A stretch of DNA of 8,092 nt, from assembly GCA_902493665.1 (NCBI GenBank), contig CABUQL010000044.1, positions 1 through 8,092 on the forward strand, read 5' to 3'. Position numbers and translations under genes: made by a program. Under the pieces are notes generated by a model. The model saw only the letters and a list, made by a program, of their open reading frames with translations, did no database searches and was not told the DNA's origin. Of the stretch, positions 1-6,358 are shown piece by piece (the stretch's first letter is position 1; the number at the start of each line of letters is the position of its first letter). The DNA comes from an uncultured Eubacteriales bacterium (GTDB lineage: Bacteria > Bacillota > Clostridia > UMGS1810).

Positions 1-673
1 CTTATCGTCCGCAATTACAATGGATAAGGCGTACACAAAAATTGTTTTTGAAAATGCAAAAATTCCTCAGGCAAACTGGGTGACAATAAATGATTACGAC
101 GATATTTTGCAAAAAGTAAGCGAATGTGAAGAAAAACTCGGTTATCCGATGTTTGTAAAACCGTCGAATGCAGGTTCGTCAATCGGAATCGGAAAGGCAA
201 AAAACAAAGAAGAACTTGAAAGCGCGCTTTCAAATGCATTTAAATTTGACAGAAGAGTTATTGTCGAAGAATTTTTAACGGGAAGAGAAGTTGAATGTGC
301 GGTTATGGGCACACGCGCCGACGTTAAAGCGTCTTGTATCGGAGAAATAAAATCGGCAAACGATTTTTACGATTTTGAATCAAAATACACAATCGAAAGC
401 ACACTTATCATTCCCGCAAAATTCAAAAACGGCGTTGAAAACCTCATAAGAGAAACGGCAGTAAAAGCATTTAAGGCGGTTGACGGTTCGGGGCTTTCGA
501 GAGTTGACTTTTTTGCAGACGACGAAAACGGCAAAATTTACATCAACGAAATAAACACAATGCCCGGATTTACAAATATCAGCATGTATCCTAAGCTTTT
601 TATGCAGTGCGGTATGACATACGGCGAGGTTTTAGACAGCATTATTGACATTGCTCTTAAAGAAAAAAGGTAG
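1..673 (+). CDS. ddl: D-alanine--D-alanine ligase, 5'-truncated by window edge
   Basis: This cytoplasmic ATP-grasp enzyme joins two D-alanines, using ATP, to make the dipeptide that ends the peptidoglycan stem peptide. The reading frame is open from base 2, so the ATG at base 20 (in the family's SxxxMDK segment) is internal and the true start lies upstream. About 223 codons are visible, roughly the last two thirds of a usual 300-360 residue Ddl. Visible family motifs are the ATP-binding KPSNAGSSIG (codons from 158), VEEFLTGREVECAVMG (from about 260), and the metal-binding SRVDFF and INEINTMPGFT, with Asp at 506, Glu at 548 and Asn at 554. The loop FYDFESKY keeps the Lys-Tyr pair (383-388) typical of D-Ala-D-Ala ligases, which VanA-type D-Ala-D-Lac ligases lack, so normal D-Ala specificity is inferred. 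The C-terminus is intact and ends in TAG. murI follows after 36 bases, giving a cell-wall precursor pair. Confidence 0.96.
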   Translation, partial: LSSAITMDKAYTKIVFENAKIPQANWVTINDYDDILQKVSECEEKLGYPMFVKPSNAGSSIGIGKAKNKEELESALSNAFKFDRRVIVEEFLTGREVECAVMGTRADVKASCIGEIKSANDFYDFESKYTIESTLIIPAKFKNGVENLIRETAVKAFKAVDGSGLSRVDFFADDENGKIYINEINTMPGFTNISMYPKLFMQCGMTYGEVLDSIIDIALKEKR

Positions 674-699
674 AAAATCAAACATAAATTTATCTTAAT

Positions 700-716
700 G
701 GAGATTATTATGAACA
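700..716 (+). promoter_or_regulatory. murI ribosome binding site and start region
   Basis: GGAG at 700-703 lies six bases before the ATG at 710 and sets that codon as the murI start. The in-frame ATG at 698 overlaps this GGAG and has no binding site of its own. The 17 bases GGAGATTATTATGAACA recur exactly at 1521-1537, at the start of the next gene. Confidence 0.8.
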
Positions 717-1519
717 ACAAATACATAGGTGTATTTGACTCGGGAGTCGGCGGACTTACGGCGGTAAAAGAGCTTATGAGCGAGCTGCCCGATGAAAATA
801 TTGTTTATTTCGGCGACACCGGCAGAGTGCCGTACGGTTCGAAAAGCAACGAAACAATTATCAAATATGCCTTAAGCGATATTAATTTTTTAAAAACACA
901 CGATATAAAGCTTATTGTGGTTGCGTGCGGAACCGTAAGTTCCGTTGCAATTCCCGAAATCAAGGACAAGCTTGACGTTCCCGTTATAGGCGTTGTTTAT
1001 CCGACAAGTCTTAAAGCGGCAAAAAACACAAAAAACAAAAAAGTCGGCATAATCGGAACTGCCAGCACGATAAGCAACAAAAAATACGAAGAAGCACTTT
1101 ACAGGATTGACAAAGACATTAAAACGGTAAGCGTTGCCTGTCCCCTTTTTGTTCCGCTTGCGGAAGCGGGAATGACCGACAACGAGGCGGCATATCTTAT
1201 TGCAAAAGATTATCTTGATGTTTTCATTAAAGAAGGTGTTGACACACTTATTTTGGGCTGCACGCATTATCCGCTTTTAAAAAACACAATCGCAAAAGTT
1301 TTGGGCAGCGGCGTAATGCTTATAGATTCGGGCGAGGCAACCGCAGAATACGTAAACAAATACCTTGGCGAAAACAATCTTTTATCGGGCAAAAGAAAAA
1401 ACGAGCAGTACAAATACTTTGTCAGCGATTCCGTTTTGGGGTTTTCAGAAATTGCAAAAAGATTTTTGGGACGGAGCATTGATAACTGCGTTAAAAAAAT
1501 AGATATAGAAAAATACTGA
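710..1519 (+). CDS. murI: Glutamate racemase
   Basis: This cytoplasmic, cofactor-independent racemase interconverts L- and D-glutamate, and supplies the D-Glu that MurD adds to UDP-MurNAc-L-Ala. The product is 269 residues, the usual family size. Motifs in order are GVFDSGVGGLT (Asp10, Ser11), YFGDTGRVPYG (Asp36), VACGTVSS with the first catalytic Cys73, and LILGCTHYPLL with the second catalytic Cys184 and His186. This numbering matches, from memory, the well-studied Lactobacillus enzyme (Cys73/Cys184), which supports the start at 710 over the in-frame ATG at 698. One oddity is that the usual Cys-Asn-Thr around the first cysteine reads Cys-Gly-Thr (Gly74), so the Asn that normally helps hold the substrate is absent. 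Both catalytic cysteines are present, so I expect an active enzyme. The gene sits between ddl and a DUF1934 gene, with an 11-base gap to the latter. Confidence 0.96.
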   Translation: MNNKYIGVFDSGVGGLTAVKELMSELPDENIVYFGDTGRVPYGSKSNETIIKYALSDINFLKTHDIKLIVVACGTVSSVAIPEIKDKLDVPVIGVVYPTSLKAAKNTKNKKVGIIGTASTISNKKYEEALYRIDKDIKTVSVACPLFVPLAEAGMTDNEAAYLIAKDYLDVFIKEGVDTLILGCTHYPLLKNTIAKVLGSGVMLIDSGEATAEYVNKYLGENNLLSGKRKNEQYKYFVSDSVLGFSEIAKRFLGRSIDNCVKKIDIEKY

Positions 1520-1520
1520 C

Positions 1521-1537
1521 GGAGATTATTATGAACA
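1521..1537 (+). promoter_or_regulatory. Ribosome binding site and start region of the DUF1934 gene
   Basis: GGAG at 1521-1524 sits six bases before the ATG at 1531 and one base after the murI stop (1517-1519). The sequence GGAGATTATTATGAACA is identical over 17 bases to the murI start region at 700-716. The match ends one base into the third codon (AACAAC versus AACAGT). Confidence 0.8.
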
Positions 1538-1953
1538 GTAAAAATGTAAATATATCAATAAAAGGAATACAGATTCAGGACGGCGAAAAAGGCGACATTT
1601 CCCTTTTCACCGAAGGAACTCTAAAAAAAGACGGCAAAAAATACATTGTAACGTATGACGAAAGCGAAATGACGGGTATGGGCGTTACCACAACAACGCT
1701 TGAAATTGACGGCGAAAAAGTTTCGCTTATAAGAAACGGCGAAATAAACAACCAAATGCTTTTTATTAAAAACAAAAAGACAACATCATATTACGAAACG
1801 CAGTACGGAAGCCTTATAATCGGCGTTTTAACCGACAGTATAAACGTTGACGTCGGCGAAAAGGGCGGTACGGTAAGTATTGATTATACAATTGACATAA
1901 ACGAAGAATATCTTGGTGAAAACAGCTTTTTCATCAACATTACCGAAGCATAA
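1531..1953 (+). CDS. DUF1934 / YwiB-like beta-barrel protein
   Basis: This small protein of 140 residues has no signal peptide or membrane segment, so it should be cytoplasmic. Length, alternating beta-strand pattern and phrases such as SLFTEGTLKKDGKKYIVTYDESEMTGMG, split over strands at about residues 25-52, fit the DUF1934 family. Bacillus subtilis YwiB is a member with a calycin-like (lipocalin-type) barrel and no established biochemical role. The second half keeps the family pattern of a central MLFIKNKKTTSYYETQYG segment followed by a long strand ending in IDYTIDINEEYLGENSF. The gene lies directly before argS with a 10-base gap, and its stop codon overlaps the argS ribosome binding site. 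The same ywiB-argS order is known in Bacillus, so the identification rests on both sequence and context. Its function is unknown; a link to arginine, its tRNA or ArgS is only inference from conserved neighbourhood. Confidence 0.85.
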   Translation: MNSKNVNISIKGIQIQDGEKGDISLFTEGTLKKDGKKYIVTYDESEMTGMGVTTTTLEIDGEKVSLIRNGEINNQMLFIKNKKTTSYYETQYGSLIIGVLTDSINVDVGEKGGTVSIDYTIDINEEYLGENSFFINITEA

Positions 1954-1957
1954 GGAG
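1952..1957 (+). promoter_or_regulatory. argS ribosome binding site
   Basis: AAGGAG overlaps the TAA stop of the DUF1934 gene (1951-1953) and lies six bases before the ATG at 1964. This sets the argS start at 1964 rather than at the upstream in-frame TTG codon at 1913, and suggests translational coupling. No T-box leader can fit in the 10-base gap, so argS is not controlled by a T-box directly in front of it. Confidence 0.8.
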
Positions 1958-1963
1958 TTAAAA

Positions 1964-3670
1964 ATGGACATTATCGAAAAAATTTACGAGCAGATAAACA
2001 CAGTTATCGGAAACGCCTGCGCAGTTTTGGAGGACAAAAAAGAAATCCGCTTTGACGAGCCGGGATTTGTTCTTCCGATAGAAATTGAAATTCCGAAAGA
2101 TGAAAAAAACGGCGATTTTTCAAGCAACATTGCAATGAAAATCACAAAAGCGGCAAAAAAACCGCCGAGAGTTTTGGCGCAGATGCTTGTTGACAATTTC
2201 GACATTAAAGACACATACATCGAAAAAGTTGAAATTGCAGGGCCGGGATTTATAAACTTTTATCTCAACAAAAACTGGCTTTACGACTCTCTTAAATTGG
2301 CAGATGAAATGGGCGCAAGCTATGGCGAATCAAATGTCGGCGAAGGCAAAAAAGTTGTTGTTGAATTTGTTTCCGCAAATCCGACAGGTCCCATGCACAT
2401 GGGTAATGCCAGAGGCGGAGTCATAGGCGACGTGCTTTCAAACATACTCAAAAAATGTGGATATGACGTTACAAAAGAGTTTTATATCAACGACGCCGGC
2501 GCGCAGATTGAAAAGTTTAAAAAATCGCTCGATATAAGATATCTCCAAAACCTTAAAGGCAAAGATTATATTGAGCTTACAGAAGACTGCTATCAGGGTG
2601 AAGACATAAACGAGCACGCAAAGAATTTTATAGAAAAATACGGCGACAAATATCTTGACTGTTCCGAAGAAGAAAGACGCAAGGCTCTTTGTGACTATGC
2701 CCTTCCAATTAACATTGCAAACTTAAAAACAGGGCTTGAGGCATACAAAATCCACTATGATGTATGGTTTAAAGAAAGCACGCTTCACTCGGACGGCGAA
2801 GTCAGCCAGACGATAGATGAGCTTAAAAAAAGCGGTCTTACCTATGAAAAAGACGGCGCTCTTTGGCTTAAAGCAACCGATTTCGGCTGCGAAAAAGACG
2901 AAGTTTTAATCAGAAACAACGGTATTCCGACATATTTTGCGGTTGACATTGCATATCACAGAAACAAATTTGAAAAAAGAGGTTTTGACAAGGGCATAAA
3001 TGTGTGGGGCGCAGACCATCACGGCCATGTTGCAAGAATGAAAGGTGCTCTTAAAGCAATAAACATCGACCCCGACAAGCTTGAAATTATAATTATGCAG
3101 CTTGTAAGGCTCATGCGAAACGGCGAAGTTGCAAGAATGAGCAAACGAACGGGGAAAATGATTACACTCAGCGACCTTATTGAAGAAATAGGCGTTGACG
3201 CCGCAAGATTTTTCTTTAATATGCGTCAGTCCGAAAGCCATTTGGACTTTGATCTAGACCTTGCGGTTGCGCAAAACAGTGACAATCCCGTTTTCTATGT
3301 TCAGTATGCGCATGCAAGAATATCAAGCATTATAAACGCACTCAAAGAAGAAGGAATTACCGCAGACAAAGCTACAGACACAGATCTTTCTCTTCTTAAA
3401 ACAAATGAAGAAATTGAGCTTATGAAAAAAATAAGCGCACTTCCGCACGAGCTTAAAGTTTGCTGCGAGCTTTCCGATCCTTCAAGAATTACAAGATACG
3501 TTTTGGACGTTGCATCGGATTTCCACAGTTTTTACAATGCGCCCGAATGCAGGGTTAAATGCGAAGATTTATCGCTTTGCAAAGCAAGACTTTTCCTTAT
3601 AAAACAAGTAAAAACAGTTATTAAAAATGTATTTGACATTTTGGGAATCGACGCACCCGAAAAAATGTAA
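1964..3670 (+). CDS. argS: Arginyl-tRNA synthetase
   Basis: This class I aminoacyl-tRNA synthetase charges tRNA-Arg with arginine, using ATP, in the cytoplasm. The product is 568 residues, the normal bacterial length. In order: an N-terminal tRNA-recognition domain (about 1-115, with NGDFSSNIAMK and AGPGFINFYLN), the catalytic Rossmann domain with VEFVSANPTGPMHMGNARGG, in which HMGN (145-148) stands for HIGH, then YINDAGAQI, INVWGADHHGH, and the KMSKS-like segment RMSKRTGK (392-398 for MSKRTGK). A DALR anticodon-binding domain follows, with NPVFYVQYAHARI and the standard ending in DAPEKM. Two signature positions differ from Bacillus ArgS: the last residue of HIGH is Asn and the first of KMSKS is Arg. 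The second KMSKS lysine (Lys394) is kept, so activity is expected. The start at 1964 follows an AAGGAG site and aligns with known N-termini. Confidence 0.98.
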   Translation: MDIIEKIYEQINTVIGNACAVLEDKKEIRFDEPGFVLPIEIEIPKDEKNGDFSSNIAMKITKAAKKPPRVLAQMLVDNFDIKDTYIEKVEIAGPGFINFYLNKNWLYDSLKLADEMGASYGESNVGEGKKVVVEFVSANPTGPMHMGNARGGVIGDVLSNILKKCGYDVTKEFYINDAGAQIEKFKKSLDIRYLQNLKGKDYIELTEDCYQGEDINEHAKNFIEKYGDKYLDCSEEERRKALCDYALPINIANLKTGLEAYKIHYDVWFKESTLHSDGEVSQTIDELKKSGLTYEKDGALWLKATDFGCEKDEVLIRNNGIPTYFAVDIAYHRNKFEKRGFDKGINVWGADHHGHVARMKGALKAINIDPDKLEIIIMQLVRLMRNGEVARMSKRTGKMITLSDLIEEIGVDAARFFFNMRQSESHLDFDLDLAVAQNSDNPVFYVQYAHARISSIINALKEEGITADKATDTDLSLLKTNEEIELMKKISALPHELKVCCELSDPSRITRYVLDVASDFHSFYNAPECRVKCEDLSLCKARLFLIKQVKTVIKNVFDILGIDAPEKM

Positions 3671-3709
3671 TCGGGAAAATATTATTGTGCAATCGAAAGA
3701 AGTATCACT

Positions 3710-4711
3710 ATGAAAAAAACAGTTTTATCGGTTATATTTTTAATTTTTGCAATTCAAACCGCATTTTGTGTTTCGGCAAACGGCGGTATGAATATAAATG
3801 ACACCGCAGACAACGATTTTTACGACACAGTAAAAGAGTTTTCAATACTTACCGATTTGGGGATAAATGAAGAAATTTTACCGGACGGAAAAATAACGGG
3901 CGAATTTGCCGATAAAGCTTTGTTAAAGCTTTCGGGCAATGATCCGCTGCTTGAAAACGGCGAAATCACAAACGAAGAAATTTTTGTCGGCATTTGCCGT
4001 ATTTTCGGCATCGAAAAAAAAGAAAAACCGTTTTCGGCAATTAAAAATTTTAACGATTTCGGGTTTATTTCTCCGGAAAACAAGGGGTATTACGAAAGCG
4101 TTTTTTCGAAAAAAAAGATTGATACAAAATATCTTAATCCGAAAAAAAGCGCTGATTACAAGTCGTTTTTTATGACGCTTTCGCTTTTTGAAAAAGAAAT
4201 TTTTTCAAAAAACGGGTTTGATGTATTTTCCGACATTATTATTGAAAACTCTGTATTTGACAGCACAAGAACCGTAAAAACCGCAGGAGGACATGAATTT
4301 AAAACAGGGGTGTCAAAAAAAGTTTTGAATTTGGGGTATGAAGCACTCCGCGGCACAAAATGCACGTTTTTTGTTAAAGACAAAACTCTTTTTTGCATGA
4401 AGGGTACGGAAAAAACAAAAACAGGAGGAACAGTTAAGGTCAACGGAATTTACAAAGCAAAGCTTTTTCTTTTTGACCAAAATACGGGGAAATTTGTTTT
4501 AAGAAATCTTTGCCGTTATCAAAGCGGAAATTTTACTCTTATAAACGCGGCATATTCCGATTTTGATTCATACGGAAATTTTATTACAGTATTAAACTTT
4601 CAAAAGTGCGACAGAAATCTTTTAAACGGACTATACATTGACAAAGAAATAATATTTATTACAGCCCTTGACGGCGATAAAGAAAAAATAGTATACGTAT
4701 ATTTAAACTAA
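3710..4711 (+). CDS. Unrecognised secreted protein, possibly with degenerate SLH-like modules
   Basis: I do not recognise this 333-residue protein as a named family. Residues 1-23 form a clear type I signal peptide: Lys-Lys, a hydrophobic core, then VSA before Asn24. Cys20 is not in a lipobox, because Phe precedes it, so a lipoprotein is unlikely. Three segments weakly resemble S-layer homology modules: about 37-76 (LTDLGINEEI, then DGKITGEFADKALLKLSG), 84-101 (GEITNEEIFVGICRIFG), and 114-165 (FNDFGFISPENKGYY through LNPKKSADYKSFF). Residues 166-333 look strand-rich, with short turns such as DQNTGKF, and have no catalytic motif I can name. The ribosome binding site is weak (GAAAGAAG around 3695-3702). 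The gene is unusually dense in A and T runs. It follows argS by 39 bases and precedes an exported S41 protease by 19 bases, so an extracytoplasmic role, perhaps with that protease, is inferred. Confidence 0.75.
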   Translation: MKKTVLSVIFLIFAIQTAFCVSANGGMNINDTADNDFYDTVKEFSILTDLGINEEILPDGKITGEFADKALLKLSGNDPLLENGEITNEEIFVGICRIFGIEKKEKPFSAIKNFNDFGFISPENKGYYESVFSKKKIDTKYLNPKKSADYKSFFMTLSLFEKEIFSKNGFDVFSDIIIENSVFDSTRTVKTAGGHEFKTGVSKKVLNLGYEALRGTKCTFFVKDKTLFCMKGTEKTKTGGTVKVNGIYKAKLFLFDQNTGKFVLRNLCRYQSGNFTLINAAYSDFDSYGNFITVLNFQKCDRNLLNGLYIDKEIIFITALDGDKEKIVYVYLN

Positions 4712-4716
4712 CAAAA

Positions 4717-4722
4717 AGAGGG
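4717..4722 (+). promoter_or_regulatory. Ribosome binding site of the S41 protease gene
   Basis: AGAGGG lies eight bases before the ATG at 4731. Together with the signal peptide coded right after that ATG, it fixes the start. Confidence 0.65.
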
Positions 4723-4730
4723 TATAAAAA

Positions 4731-6338
4731 ATGAAAAGAACATTATCACTTCTATTGGCATTTATGATGATTTTCACAGTTCCGGTTTTTGCCGATGCCG
4801 ATACCGATGCATCAAATGCAGCTGCAAAAATTGAAGCGGTATCTGACGAAAACAGTCAGGGAACACCCGATGCTGCGCCGGCCGGCAGTGAAAACGGCGG
4901 GAACAACGCAAACGGTGAAAACGGCAGCGAAAATAACGGCGAAACAACCGAACAGCCGAAGGAATTTACCACCGACACCTTTGAAAACTACGTTGTTGAC
5001 AAAGCAGTTGCAACAGTTGACAAAATGTATGTTTTTGACGATGTGAAAGACATTGATATGTATAAAAATGCCTTAAAACGCATTTTGGCAAAAAATCCAG
5101 AGCTTTTGGACGAAGCGTTAAAAGGAATTTTCAATAATCTAGACCCCAACAGTGAATACTACACCGCAGAAGAATACAATGCATTTATCCAGAGTCTTTC
5201 AAACGAACTTTGCGGAATCGGCGTTATTGTAACACAGGCGGATAACAAACAGGGGCTTTTAATTACAAGCGTGATTAAAAACACTCCCGCTTCAAAGTCG
5301 GGTCTTAAAAGATATGACACCATAATTGCTATTGATGGCGTCTTAATTACAGGTCTTTCTCTTAACGAAGCAAAACCCTTTATTGCCGGCGAAAAAGGCA
5401 GTGAGGTAAAAATTACCGTTATGAGAAACGGAGAAAAGCTTGACTTTGTGATGAAGCGTGATACAATAATATCTGAAGTCGGCTATTATCAGCTTATAGA
5501 AAATGACACTATAGGATATATTAACCTTTCAAGATTTGAAGGACACTGTGCGGAATTTATGGGTGAAGCCGCCAAATATTTTAAAGAAAAAGGCATTAAA
5601 AACGTTATCATCGATTTAAGAAACAATCCCGGCGGCGACTTAAACGAATTTGTTGAGGTTTGTCAGTATTTTATTCCGAAAGGTCCTGTTATCCACCTCG
5701 TCGGAAAAGACGGAAAGAACAAAACAACAATGTATTCCGAGCTTGAAGAAAGATATTTTGACCTTGCGGTTTTGGTAAACGGCCACAGTGCAAGTGCGTC
5801 GGAGGCATTTTCGGGCGCGGTTCAGGACACAAAGTCGGGCGCAATAATCGGCGAAAAAACGTACGGCAAGGGCACAAAACAAATTGTCAGCAGAATAATA
5901 AGCGGCGGCGGAATAAGACTTACGGACGCCGAGTATTTAACGGCAGGTGAACGTCACATTCACGGTGTGGGCATTATCCCCGACTTTGAAATTGCAAACA
6001 AAGAAGTTAAATATGACAGAAAATATTTTGAAGAAATAACGCACGATAAAATATTAAAGCAGGGCGACACAGGAAGCGTTGTAAAAGCATATAAGCAGCG
6101 TCTTTATCAGCTTGGCTTTGATGTAGGCATTCCCAATGACGAATTTGACGAAAAGATGTTTTACGCCGTTATGGACTTCCAGTACGCAACAGGACTTTAT
6201 CCTTACGGAGAACTTGACCTGACAACTCAAATGAAAATTGAAGAAATAATCAGCAGCGGTAATATTATTATTGACAAACAGCTTGAAAAAGCAATTGATA
6301 TCTTTAAAACGGGAGAAATAAAAGACTACGTAAAATAA
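4731..6338 (+). CDS. S41 carboxy-terminal processing protease with PDZ and peptidoglycan-binding domains
   Basis: This exported serine protease belongs to the CtpA/CtpB/Prc family, which cleaves proteins near their C-termini outside the membrane. Of 535 residues, 1-21 are a signal peptide (cleavage after VFA). Residues 22-77 are a low-complexity linker rich in Asn, Gly, Glu and Ala. A helical N-terminal region with NLDPNSEYYTAEEY follows, then a PDZ domain at about 160-250 (GIGVIV, ASKSGLKRYDTIIAIDG). The S41 core has RNNPGGDLNE, NGHSASASEAF and GEKTYGKGTKQ. Aligning with CtpB, the catalytic Ser is Ser355 (middle Ser of SASAS) and the Lys is Lys380, exactly 25 residues on, so the Ser-Lys dyad is intact. 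Residues from about 442 to 505 (LKQGDTGSVVKAYKQRLYQLGF and on) are a PG_binding_1-like domain, expected to hold the enzyme at the cell wall. It could act in envelope quality control or sporulation signalling; the substrate cannot be read from the sequence. Confidence 0.93.
   Translation: MKRTLSLLLAFMMIFTVPVFADADTDASNAAAKIEAVSDENSQGTPDAAPAGSENGGNNANGENGSENNGETTEQPKEFTTDTFENYVVDKAVATVDKMYVFDDVKDIDMYKNALKRILAKNPELLDEALKGIFNNLDPNSEYYTAEEYNAFIQSLSNELCGIGVIVTQADNKQGLLITSVIKNTPASKSGLKRYDTIIAIDGVLITGLSLNEAKPFIAGEKGSEVKITVMRNGEKLDFVMKRDTIISEVGYYQLIENDTIGYINLSRFEGHCAEFMGEAAKYFKEKGIKNVIIDLRNNPGGDLNEFVEVCQYFIPKGPVIHLVGKDGKNKTTMYSELEERYFDLAVLVNGHSASASEAFSGAVQDTKSGAIIGEKTYGKGTKQIVSRIISGGGIRLTDAEYLTAGERHIHGVGIIPDFEIANKEVKYDRKYFEEITHDKILKQGDTGSVVKAYKQRLYQLGFDVGIPNDEFDEKMFYAVMDFQYATGLYPYGELDLTTQMKIEEIISSGNIIIDKQLEKAIDIFKTGEIKDYVK
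4887..4940 (+). repeat. Imperfect short repeats coding the protease linker
   Basis: Units of the form RGTGAAAACGGC occur at 4887-4898 and 4914-4925, followed by a looser copy, AGCGAAAATAACGGC, at 4926-4940. They code Ser/Gly-Glu-Asn-(Asn)-Gly repeats in the linker between the signal peptide and the folded part of the S41 protease. Such linkers vary in length easily and usually serve as flexible spacers. Confidence 0.5.
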
Positions 6339-6344
6339 TAAAAC

Positions 6345-6350
6345 AGGGAG
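6345..6350 (+). promoter_or_regulatory. nfnA ribosome binding site
   Basis: AGGGAG lies eight bases before the ATG at 6359, in the 20-base gap after the protease stop (TAA at 6336-6338). Confidence 0.7.
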
Positions 6351-6358
6351 ATGCAAAT

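Noticed and set aside
698..709. Alternative murI start at the ATG at 698
   Set aside because: It overlaps the GGAG that serves the ATG at 710, has no binding site of its own, and would shift Asp10/Cys73/Cys184 away from the family numbering.
645..709. Possible promoter with TTGACA at 645-650 before murI
   Set aside because: No TATAAT-like hexamer lies 16-18 bases downstream. TTGACA arises often in this window from Ile-Asp codons, so it carries little weight.
890..1267. Antisense open frame of 125 codons opposite murI
   Set aside because: Its product is a Phe/Asn/Cys-rich string expected from the complement of Lys/Glu-rich codons. It has no family resemblance and lies fully opposite a conserved gene. 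The same holds for the other minus-strand frames.
1913..1963. N-terminal extension of argS from the TTG at 1913
   Set aside because: The extension overlaps the DUF1934 coding end, is not family-like, and the AAGGAG at 1952-1957 points to the ATG at 1964.
3633..3709. Possible promoter before the unknown exported gene (TTGACA at 3633-3638, TATTAT at 3680-3685)
   Set aside because: The spacing of 41 bases is far too long, and no matching partner hexamer sits at the right distance from either box.
3671..3709. Possible terminator after argS (ATTGTGCAAT)
   Set aside because: The arms are only four bases with a two-base loop, it is not GC-rich, and no T run follows.
4101..4116. Palindrome TTTTTTCGAAAAAA as a regulatory site or terminator
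   Set aside because: It is inside a coding frame, has no loop, is almost all A and T, and is explained by Phe-Ser-Lys-Lys coding.
3939..4175. Plus-strand frame of 78 codons inside the unknown exported gene
   Set aside because: It is a Lys-rich shadow of the A-tract region, with no binding site or family resemblance.
4789..5046. Plus-strand frame of 85 codons inside the S41 protease gene
   Set aside because: It reads the repetitive linker and following region out of frame, giving a low-complexity Met/Pro/Lys/Thr string. The overlapping protease frame has a signal peptide and known domains.
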